Shown here piece after piece: positions 1-11,600 of a DNA stretch of 64,000 nt. The notes under the pieces were generated by a model. It worked only from the letters and a program-made list of their open reading frames with translations, was not told where the DNA came from and did not search any database. This DNA is from Apostichopus japonicus (lineage: Eukaryota > Echinodermata > Holothuroidea > Aspidochirotida > Stichopodidae). Position 1 is the first letter of the stretch. The number at the start of each line of letters is the position of its first letter. The stretch covers positions 35,268,898-35,332,897 of the forward strand of contig NC_092577.1 in the NCBI RefSeq assembly GCF_037975245.1, written 5' to 3'. The position numbers and the translations under genes are program-made.

Positions 1-2392
1 TTTAATTTGTTCTAAATTAAGTAACTTTTGTGGCATTCACCATATAAATTTTGTTTATGTACCATATGTGGCATTCAATGGGGAGGGGGGTTCCAGGAGG
101 GCTCGTACTCCCCTGGTGAAGCATTTTCAGATTAAACATGTGGGTTAAAATATAATTTTTCTGCTCTTTAAATGGCAGTGAGTTCATTAAGTATTTATTC
201 CGTAATATTTCAAGGTTCACGGAATATTTGAAATACTTTTATGGCCAATTTTTTTCATTGTTCATGAAGAAGTCACCATTTTTTTTCTTTTAACTGGATT
301 TTGTACTAATATGCCTCAAATTTGTGGATATTATTTCTTATCAAGATTGCCAGTATTATAAACCTTGAGTGTAGCTTTATATAAAGAAAGTAGATCCCGT
401 TTTGATTTGAGCAAAACGTTTTTGGGATATCACGACAATGAAAACATTATTTTTGCTTTGTTCATTTATGTCGGAGAGAGATTTGTGCCGTTTATCTTTT
501 CAAGTGGTATATGCTATGATCTTAAATGTGTGTTTGCATGCCTCTCTCAAACCTGTCTTTTACACAACATGCATATGCATATCACTGTCTTGCTAAATAA
601 TATATTAACCAATCATATGCATATCATTATTCTTCTGCCCAATGCATATTCATGTAACCATAGTGATGTATTATTGTATGTTCAAGAGGGGGAAAAAATG
701 AATATAAATAAAAAATTACAAAAAAACTTCAGACCAGGACATGCTGAAATTGTACATATGTTACACTTATGACAATTTAATAATAAAACAAAGATAGAAA
801 ATTAACTTTTTGTTTTGTTTTTATTTTCCTCAGAGTTTTCCTTTTCCTTTGAATTAGACAATTTCTTGTTACATTCGTTCACGACACCAAGCGGGTGAAA
901 AAAGCCGCATGAATGAAATAAAATCAAAATAAATTTTTACAGTAAATTACTACAATTATTACTAATTATTATTATAGAAATATTGAATATCTACAGCATG
1001 AAAGACTTAGTAAATTTGGTGGACAAGGTCTTAATAAAACACAAGGTTTTAATCTTATCAAGGTGAAAACATGAACACACAAAATGCTACCAAACCTTCC
1101 CACATGAACTCTTAGTTAATGAATTCAACTCAAGAAGTTTTGACCTCAAATACACTTGAAAGGTTTAAATAATGGTCACTTATGGCCAAACAAACAATTT
1201 ACTTCCACAAATTAAAAGTTTGTCCCTCATTCTTCTCAGTATCAAGAGATTAGTTAAGTTTAGAGGGAAGCTGTTATGACCTTTCGTTTTAAATTATTAA
1301 TCGTATCAACCAGGTATCACCTAGAAATAATAAATTATAAACCTTAACAATTCTTTAATAGGACATTGTAATGACCCCAAAATTGCTAGCTGTAATAAAA
1401 AATTTTTTTTTTACTGCCTTCCAAATATTTAACTTCCATCAAATTTATTGAAATTAACCCAAATTGTACTGTTTAAGCACACCTTCCACTGCTAAACATT
1501 AAGAGAAGAAAAAAAGAAGTGAATTGTTGGTTTCATATAGCCCTAGAATTTATGAGGTTTTATATATTTAGTAAGGTGGATCCACCTACCAAAATTGAAC
1601 TTCATCTAAGCTTTGTTAATCTCTTCTGGTCTATAATGATATTTGACCTCTGTGAAGATCTTGTACTTACTACAATGGATCCTCATGCCATGTATGCAAT
1701 CCATCAAAGTTTTACTTTTTCAAGTTATCCTGTTTACAAAGTTTTATGATACTGATCTCAAGTGACATTTGACATCCACAGAATAATTAGAGATCAGTAC
1801 AGTGGATCGACATACAAAGTTCAAAGGTGTACCTTTGGAGTAATTAAGTTTACAAACTTTTCGTACTTTTACCTCTGGTGACATCAAATGAACTTTGACC
1901 TCCAGAGAAAACAACATTGTTCTTGTACTATGTAGGCTGGATTCACATACCACGTATGAAGTTCATCCAAGCTTTACTGTTGTAGGAATCCAGTTTTACA
2001 AAGTTTTCATGATGAACTCAAACTGACCTTTGACCTTCACAGAGAAAACAATAGTGACCTTGTTCTCACTAAGGTGGATCCCACACACTAACTATGAAGT
2101 TAATTCTACGGTGTACTTCTTGAGTTAATAATAATAATAATATTGAGGATTTATACGGTTTATATGGTTCAGGCAGATACACACTACGCTGCCCTGATGG
2201 TGTTACTGAGAGATGTCATTACATCTGGCAAACATTGCTACTTAACCTCAGATGTTTAGCTATCTTCCAGACTGTCATACATACACACCAGGACACAGAA
2301 TATTCCGTTAACATGTTTCACAAGTGTCTGTCATACCATACTTCCCCTATAGCATAAAACTGTCTCCAATAAATAATCAAATGGTAGTAGCC
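1..2392. other. Left intergenic stretch, no gene recognised
   Basis: This stretch is AT-rich and lies downstream of the 3' end of WDR35. The longest open frames are 60-135 codons, have no splice context and no family resemblance, and are dense in Cys/His/Ile as expected from AT-rich non-coding DNA. It holds one diverged tandem repeat (1573-2110) and a short (ATA)n tract near 2130-2145. Nothing else could be supported. Confidence 0.6.
1573..2110. repeat. Diverged tandem repeat, about 100-137 bp period
   Basis: Five degenerate units can be read, starting near 1573, 1670, 1799, 1932 and 2069. Each opens with a GGTGGATCC- or GTGGATC-like word followed by a tract resembling ACATACNAAGTTCA. The later units also carry a TGACCTTTGACCTC-like segment. 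Units differ by many substitutions and small indels, so the array is old. No protein-coding sense is apparent. Confidence 0.5.
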
Positions 2393-2398
2393 TTTATT
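2393..2398 (-). terminator. Poly(A) signal of WDR35
   Basis: The plus strand reads TTTATT, giving AATAAA on the minus strand, about 50 bases past the WDR35 stop codon. It is the first canonical hexamer after the stop, so the WDR35 3' UTR is probably only about 70-80 nt. The cleavage site itself cannot be read. Confidence 0.7.
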
Positions 2399-2446
2399 GG
2401 AATATTAAAACCAATATATCTTGGAACATCTGAGTCTGGTCAAACT

Positions 2447-2612
2447 TTATACAGGTGTGTGGCACAGAGGACAAGATGAAAACTTTCTGATCTCGTTTTC
2501 GTGTGCTCTGTGTTTACAGGTTGAACACATCCAGAAACGATACTCCAAAAGAGGTCGTCCTGTCACTATACAGACTGGAAACTTTGTCTCGCAGCTTGGG
2601 CAAACCGTCGTC
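2447..2612 (-). CDS. WDR35: WDR35 coding exon 25 (stop codon)
   Basis: Residues 1131-1185, with [28 protein letters not shown] and [10 protein letters not shown] followed by TAA. The cysteine and histidine spacing matches the conserved WDR35 C-terminus. The plus strand has an open frame over the same bases, which is only a shadow. Confidence 0.95.
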
Positions 2613-5600
2613 CTGTTGACAACAAATGACGGTTGAATTGATCAATAATTTGACGGGATTACCCTCTCAGACTTTAATCATGACAATATGTTATTCGTGG
2701 CGCCACATGATAATTAACGTGTCATAGTTCTGTGCTAGAATGTGTTCTTGTTTGTGTGTGTTCAATATATGTATACAGATAAACATCTAAAAGACAAACA
2801 GCAATGGTAAACAAACAGACACTGGGCTAAGAGATAAAAGATGCTAGGATTAAAAGAAGTGGGATATAAAGAAGGGACGAGGGAATAGGGACGAGGGATA
2901 AAGAGTCTAGGGATAAAGAGATTAGGAATAAAGAGAAGGGAATTAGGGATAAAGAAATAAGAGACTAGGGATAAATGGGAGAAGGGATAAAGAGAAGGGA
3001 ACTAGGGATAAATAGTGGTGAAGGGGATAAACAGAAAGGGGCTAGGGATGTAGAGATAAGATACCAGGGATAAAGAGATTAGGGAAAAAGAGAAGGGAAC
3101 TAGGGATTGATAGATAAGAGACTAGGGATAAATAGGAGAAGGGATAATGAGAAGGGAACTAGGGATAAGAGGAGAGACTAGGGGAAAGAGAATGCTATTA
3201 AAATTAGTTTTATTTATCTTACCAATCAAATATGTTTGTCTCACAGTTGGGACATTCTGCTTTACTGTTTCGTGCATCCTTCGGAGAATGTCTGGAGAAA
3301 TGAAAATGAGAAGGGTTAGTCTATTTTAGATTCAGACTTAAAAATTGTTCCAAATTTCAGCAACATACAATTTGTTTTATTTAATCTGTTTTTTCATCAC
3401 ACATTAACAGTTTTGTTTGACTTATCATACATGTTAAACATTTGCTTTTGATATTCAACATGAAAGATTACCTATCAATTGAATCAGTTAATGGTATGAA
3501 ACAGCATAACAGCAACACCAGGGTTTTCGAGCAACCAGAATCAATTATATATATTAGACAGACATTTTCTTCCATAAAACATGTGCTTAACAAATGAATG
3601 AGTAATACAGTTTACAAACTTGACAAACAGTTTCTTCTTTGAGCTTGTTCCTTCCATGACAACATAGATTAAACTGTAATTACACTGTTTATGTCACCAT
3701 CATATAGTTGAAATCTGCTGATCATCTTAAAACAGGCAAATGTTCAGCCCCGAAATGCTTTTTCTTTTATTATTTTACGGGTTTTATTTGATTTTGTTGT
3801 TGTTTTTATTTTTACTTTGTAAATATCTGCATTGCCAGAGATTCGTAATGATCCCGCTGGTCGTCCGGTACCGACGAGGATGATTCCAGTTTTGACATGG
3901 CCTTGGAGCAGACTCCAAACGATCTATTGGCACAAGCCCCTAACCCAAGAAGCGAGTAAATATCCATGGGGTCTAGGATATCTTCGTAATCCATCAGTTG
4001 CAAGGCAGTCTTCATGCTCGCATCCACATAACCTGTGAAAAATTTAAAAAAATATGAACAAAAAAATAAAAAGTTCAAATCATCCCACATTTCGTGCCCC
4101 ATTCGTAAACAAGCCGTACATCGGAAGAGTTTGAAAGCTGTTATTATTTGGCCCCAATCGTCAGCTCTGACTGACATTACTAAAAATATTCAAAAAGGAA
4201 TTTCTCTTTGAGATTCCAAGCCTCCAAGTTATCCCCAGACGATTGAGAAGTGCTCAATTAGATAATTAAAGTTATCAGTGAGGGTAAAGGAATGCTCTGG
4301 GGGTAAATGGTAAAAGGCTTCTTGAAGTTTGAGCATAAATGACCATTTATCTGTTTTCTGGTATTTTTTCCTTGATGTCACTTTTGATGATATTTAACAC
4401 TTTTGATGATTAAACTCCTAAAACCAAGCAGTAAAAAGTGTCTGCTATATGAAGAGCACAGACCATCTAAATCCTAGCTTCTCAACTTTCATTCTTACTC
4501 CTAGGTACAAGGAAGGAGTGTTCAAAGAACACACACAGCTGCAGGGAGTTTCACCGATAACCTCAGACATGGTTTGAGATTAAGCCAGGAAACCGTTGGT
4601 TTTCTTTCCTTTAGATGATTCTTTCAGGTTCATTTTTTTTTTGTCTTGACAAGCTTTATATTCAGCAAAATGTTAATGTGCACCCTTTTCTTAACATGTA
4701 CCCCATGTTGCATGTGGAACCAAAGAGGACCTCATGCCTCACAACACCTGCCTCCCTCCACCCCCCCCCCTTGGCAGTTTCACTTTCCCCCTTGGGGTCT
4801 AAGTCAATCCAGTATGATTCTAGTTTACTGGTGCATGAATAGAGCTGATAATGAATGCTTAGTCCAAATGCAATATAAAATCAAGTTGCTATATCACAAA
4901 ACGTATAGTAGTTTTTGTACACAGAACTGAAGACACCTTGACAAACCTCGGACGCTGAGAGGGCTGCAGTATAACCGCAGCCAGGCTGCGTAGGACAGTT
5001 TTTTGTGTCCCACGATTTTACACAATATGCACTATTAGTCTAGAGAGATAATCTCTATTACTTCATATTGATTCAGCACTGCTGCAGCAGATTTTGCAGC
5101 AACTCTTCTGTTTTGACTCAGTGTCTTAATACCTTTGATACAAGCAATATCAAGAAGTATTTGACAAATCCTTACCAAGTTTCAACCCTACATTACTCCC
5201 TGCATTAGATGCCACTAACTTGACTACTCCAGTCTTTTCATGCACCACTTTGAGGCAATTGTTTACAAAAACTTGAAATTAGAACCAAGTCTTCACAACA
5301 CTGCACTTTTATTTCACCTTTCATATTGATAAGATGCACTAACAACACTCTTCAATAGTCTTCCTACCTTGGTATAATTGTCTCTGAGCCAGAAGAAAGA
5401 AGTGGTAAGCCTCTGCTCCCCTCCAGCAATTATCAATCATTCTGGTATCTGATGACGCCAGGGCTTCCTCCTCCAGTAGACCTGCTAGAGCTGAACTCGC
5501 CTGTAAGTCAAAAGACAAACCAGATGAAGGAATGTGTAAGAGATGTGGCAAACAATGCCAACTGACACTAGGGAGGGTGTGGGTAGAAGTCATGCAGGGG

Positions 5601-8600
5601 TGGGATATGGGTCAATCCAGAAAATAAGTCACAAGTTATTCATGTATGTGACATGCTCTCCCACTTTCTACAATTCTGTCTCTTGCCCACTCCCCCCCTC
5701 CCCCCTCCCACACAAAGTAGACCTGTCTTTCATTACACACCCAGTAGAGCCTTCTCTCATGTACACATGCAAGAGCTTCTCCTCTTTCCTCTCTCTCGCA
5801 CACATACACGTAGCAGGGCCTCCCTCATTAAATCACACATGACACATAAAAACACTCCCTCTCCCAGCGTCCAAAAGACCCTCACTCTCTCCCATACTTA
5901 TCAATCAGACCCTCTCTTTCATGTCTCTCTCTCTCACATGGCTGGATAGCTGCTCCTTTTTTTCCCACTGTTATATACATCCAAGAATCCCACTTCCTCA
6001 CCCCCCCCCCTTTTCCAACTATCACAAACACATTTATGAAACCTTTCCCATCCTCTTTCTCACACACATATATGTAGCTAATAGACTTTCTGAAGAGCAC
6101 ATCCATCTAACCCACGAACCCCCTTTCCCCACCCTCCTGTCACATGTTCTAGATACCTGCTCCTCCCTCTCATCTATCACATGTACACATCCACCTAACC
6201 CCCCTCCCATCCCTCCACACCCTCCTGTCACAGGCTCTCATCTTTCACATGTACACATCCAGAAGATCGCTTCTATAAATCTCATATCTGTCATACAAAG
6301 TTACTTCCCCATTGTCTCCATCTGCTGTCATTGCACACTCCCTAGGCATCTAACCAATTATGTTTAATGTTTAAATTCCTCCTACAGGAAACATTACATC
6401 GGCTTGAGTTAAACATAGTTTTGACTTTTGATACGTAACAGAGGGACACTAGACTAATTACACTGATGTGAAACTAAATTGCTGATGCTTCAGATCTGTC
6501 AGGTGATAACTGCAAGTTACTATTGCTGGGAAGCTGCTATTAGGCAGTCATGAGGCAAGGCATAACCTTTTCTGTACCTTAATAATCATCCAATCTACCT
6601 GATCTTGGATAAACAATGTTTTGAAGAGGATAGCCCAGGTGAAAATTTATTTCAGGCCGATGAAAGAGCAATCATATATTCTAAGCATACTGGTGAAATT
6701 TGCAGTTAGTTCATACAAACAGTTTGAGAATTAAGAGGTAGCAAAACATTTGAATTTAACTTGAAGCAATCAGGTGCAATGTTATGAAAAAAACATTTTG
6801 ACATATTTATGTGTATCTTTAAAATGTACATCCAACTACCTACCCTGAATTTGGGATACATCTCAATATAGATACACTACAGTAATTGCTACATTGTACA
6901 CTTTTCGTATCCCCTATATACCCCTATATATCACCTGTATATCCCCTACATATAAGAAAAGTAGGAACCCTATCCAAACCAAAGTGAAAAAATAAAGCAA
7001 AACAAAACCTTTATATGACAATATGTACTTATGACATCATGCTTATTTTCTTGAAGTTCAATTTATGATAAACTCTGATAAGTCAATTTCATGACATATT
7101 CTATGAAGGTATTGCACACAAATTTCACAAGGATTATTTTTAAATGATGTGCTCCACACCTTATAATGAGCTCCACACCATGAAATGATGTGCTCCACAC
7201 CTTAAAATGATGTGCTCCACACCATGACATGATGTGCTCCACACCATGAAATTAGTTCCATTCCATAATGTGCTGTGCTCCACACCTTCCAATGTTCCCA
7301 CACCACAAATTGATGTGTTCCACACCATGAAATGATGTGCTCCACACCATGAAAGGATGACTTTAGGCAACTATGTAGTGCGTGGAAAAAAAAAAAAAAC
7401 AATTGAGAGAGAGCTCTAGCAATGTTTCTATAAGCCATTCTGGTTTTCAAGATATACTGCTTTCAAATATACTAAAAACCTCTGTAATGGGCACACTCAA
7501 TTTAATTTTTTAATTTGTCAGTAATAACTGACTTGTACCTCGGTTCTCTTTTGTGACTTGGTTTTCAGTTTAGATTGGACTTTCATCTGTTCGTGGTAGC
7601 TCTCGATCTGGAAATATTTAAGAAAGAAAAGGAAAAGATTCTTTAAAAAGTTTTTAAGGCCTCATCAACTACTCTACTTTTACATAGAGTTCTGCTCTAC
7701 TTTTCTCTATGATGTTCTTGCTTGGCTCTGCTGTTCTTCTTGCATATTTACAGTAACCTGTACAACTCACTCACATAGGCCCACTAGCTTAGATAACAGT
7801 TATCTATTAACTAGTATCAGTTCCACTACATGTCAAGCAGTGACTGAACACATTACGGTTCATTCGAACCAGGTTTGTGGAACATTCAGTCCTCAGGAAT
7901 TCACCGCACAAAAAAGTCAAAATGAAAAAAAGATATAGACAAAAATATAATTTAAAGAAAGAAAAAAAAGGTTGAAAGAAACAGGGGCAAAGAAAGAGAA
8001 AGAAAATGGTGACATCTGACTTTTCTTTTCATTATCAAGTACCATTATGTATCAAGAATGCTCGGTTGTCTGCTTCGTGAACGATAGCAGGAAATAGCTC
8101 GTACAAACTAACCTGTTCGCATGACATTCACTAAGTTTCTATGCAGATCACACGTAAGTTTCACACTATCATGCCCTATAACTGTCTACAGTAGTTTGCC
8201 CAATGCCATAAGTCTATAATCACTGGCTTTTGATAACATTGCCACACTATGAAGAGAGACCCAGAAATTCTCTGAATTGAAGGAAATCACTCAATATAAG
8301 TTAGTTATACGTTATTTCTCTCATTTTATCCAAACTGAAATCTTCTTTTCACTAATATATTTTGCAGCCTTGTCAAAGAACATGGTAATTGAGTAAAAAT
8401 ACCAGGACTTTGACATAAGTTTGAGGTGAGGGGCCCGTATGCTGACCCATGACCAGTCGTGTTGGACATGAGGCCTGTGTAACGTGCGTCTCAGAGGGCG
8501 TGGGCCATGGCCCACCAAGCATCTCCCTCCCTGGTGTCAGGGGGACCTGAAGCAACTAACTTAAATACCTACCAATAAGGCTGCCAGGACGTATATCTTC

Positions 8601-11600
8601 TTGCTTCTGAGCGGTTTGGTCTTTTGTTTAGATGCCTCCTGAGCAATCTGCAAAAGAAAAGAAAAAGCGTTTGTATGATTGTTCAGATAAATATAGGTCA
8701 CTTAATAACTGGTAAGATGATAAATAAGACCCTTTGAATCTTTTAAAGGTGTCATCATTTTAGAAACTATAATAATACATGCTATGTGAAAAGCCACATT
8801 TTATTTTCGTTGCAAGCTTACATTATTCAGACTAAAATCATGTAACAGAAATACCATAACATTATTCAGACTAAAAACATGTAACAGAAATACCATTTTA
8901 TCTAATTAATAAAAGATCAACATATCAGAATATTCCATTTGACAACTGGATTTATCCATTTAGGACTAATCGGGGGAAGGTAGGAATCAAACCCTGGACC
9001 TTACTGTGACGGACCTTAGTCCATTCAACTCAGCCAGAGATTCTGCTGTAGTGAATGCATATTATAGTCCATACCACTCTGCCACATCTTCTTTATTCAC
9101 TCCAATCTAATCGATAGATTTACTCGATAGATACTCAGCCCTTGATAACTGTTTTCTTCATTTTTCATTATAATGCAGGAAATTGTGTATCCCAGAAGGT
9201 AAAATCTGCAGGTTTCTCACAATATAACAATGCTAAACTAGCCAGAGGGTCAGTCTGGTATGACATAAAGTAATTACCTGAAACATCAGTTTTGCTGCAT
9301 CCAGAAAGTGGTTAGCTTTCTTGTAGAGTTCAATCGCTTGCAGTCTCTTATTTTTCTCTAATAAGTGGGTGGCATATTTGGCCAAAAGGCTGTCTATTTC
9401 TCGGATGTTGTGAGTCTTGGCCAGTTCGACGGCTTGATCCCACTGGTTCAGGTAGACGCAGCTATCGACAGCGCTCTTTATATCGTTACATTTCAGGTAC
9501 GCTGTCACGGCTTCGGTGCACATACCCACACTGATGAACATCTTGGCGATGTCCTGTGTGAAGGGTTTACATTAAAAGTCATGTTATGTCTAATCAAAAT
9601 AACTACACATCTACCTGATTTTCTGAAATTGCACAAGGACATGGCTACTAGAAGCAAATAGCATAGTAACAGCTATCAGACAGATCATTTTAAAACTAAC
9701 AAAACTGACACCTCTAACCCCCTCCCCCACATCCATGTCCCAATTCATTCTTAAACCAGCATTTAAATGACTAAGCATGCAGCTGATCACATATGAAGCT
9801 GACCAAAGAATTTGTTTGAATTGGAACAATTTACAACAGTTCTCTGACTGTATCAGCGATGCCAAGTAACTTATTAGGTACCATGGGGACAGGGTAACTT
9901 TGGTAAAACAAACACAATTAGCATATCTTTGAATAAAAGTGAAGTGAAAAACAAAGAACGAAAATTAAGTTAAAATTTGCATTCCAGCAATTTTAATTAA
10001 ATAAAACACTCAGTCCTGTTAGTGATTTTGATTTTCTGATTCTCACCGGTAATAGTTTATGATTCTCTGGTAGAGCGTCGGCCATTTTGTTGAGTCCATC
10101 AAAGTCTTCCATCATGTAATAACAATCAGCTAACCTCTCCTGGTTGTTACCCTGGACGTAGTAGGTCACTGCGTTGCTCCACTTCTGTCTATCCGCGTAG
10201 TAATCTCCGATGGCATTCCAGGCCTGTTGAAGCTGCGTGTCATCTCCGGTACCACCTCCAGACTTGAGCAGTTGGACCACTCGGAACCAATCTCCCAGCT
10301 TGATACGCAGGTTCACAGCCAGGTCTCTGGTTAAACATAAATATTCATGATGATGATGATGAATATTTATAATGCAAGTCAATACTTCAGCAAGTTAGGG
10401 AACAATTGTCGTCTACTAATACCACTCTATACTGTCTTTTCGTGTTATGCTTCAAAGCACTCATACTGACAGTACCGATAGTTCCTAACCTTGATCTGAT
10501 TCTAATACCACTCAATACTGTCCTCTCATATTATGCTTCAAATCACTGGAACTGAAAGTATGAATAGTTCCTAACCTTTATCTGATTCTAATGCTAATAC
10601 CACTCTAAACTGTCCTTTCATATCATGCTTCAAAGCACTAATACTGACAGTACAAATAGTTCCTAACCTTATATCTGATTCTAAAGCAATACCACTCTAT
10701 ACTGTCCTCCATTACCATGCTTCAAAGCACTTGTACTGACAGTACAAACAGTTCCTTAACCTTTATATGATTCTAATGCTAATACCACTCTATACTGTCC
10801 TCTCATATCATGCTTCAAAGCACTTGTACTGACAGTATGAAACAGTTCCTAAACCTTTATCTGATTCTAATACCACTCTATACTGTCCTCCCATATTATG
10901 CTTCAAAGCACTCATACTGACAGTATGAAACAGTTGCTAAACCTTTATCTGATTCTAATACCACTCTATACTGTCCTCCCATATTATGCTTCAAAAGAAC
11001 TCGTTCAGACAGTATGAACGGTTCCTAACCTTCATGTGGATACTCATACTGCTCGTACTGTCAGTAAAAGTCCTTTAAAGTGCATGAAAGTACAGTATAG
11101 CAAGAATTGTCCCCAACTGTGGTATATATCTATGTAATGATAATTTGATGCTGATAATGAAAATTTATGATAACAATGAATAGTTATAACAATGAATATT
11201 TACGATGATGAATAATTTTGATGGTTAATCTAATACTTTACACCCTTACTACATAAACATAGTTCATAGGCCACTTGTCAGACATACAACTTATATTGAC
11301 CAACTGTAAAAATTTATCTGATTAATAAAACATCCTGCAATGTGTTGATCCATTTAGTAGATCGTAAATTCTGCATTTCGGATCATTCGTTAGCATAATT
11401 TCACCCTTTGTGTTATCCAAGGAAAACCACTATGGTTATCATATTTTGTCTCTTTTAATTAAAACTATTGTAATAAATGTATAATCAATCAATCAATACC
11501 TTCGATCCATGTCCATGTACATTCTCTCAGCTTCTTCAAACCTCTTGAAGTAAGCAGCGACTTCAGCACTTCTCATCGTCTCGCTCTGTAGATTTTTAAG

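Noticed and set aside
365-772. 135-codon plus-strand frame at the left end
   Set aside because: His/Ile/Tyr-rich, in AT-rich sequence, no splice sites or family resemblance; length is within chance for this window.
2421-2636. Plus-strand open frame that looks like a terminal exon after a good acceptor (GTGTTTACAG)
   Set aside because: The opposite strand over the same bases is WDR35 exon 25, with CPSC, CSTC and CPLC cysteine pairs and a matching frame from exon 24. The plus-strand frame is its shadow.
5543-6367. Several 75-148-codon frames in WDR35 intron 21
   Set aside because: Low-complexity CT/CA-rich sequence gives Pro/Ser/His-rich frames; no gene evidence.
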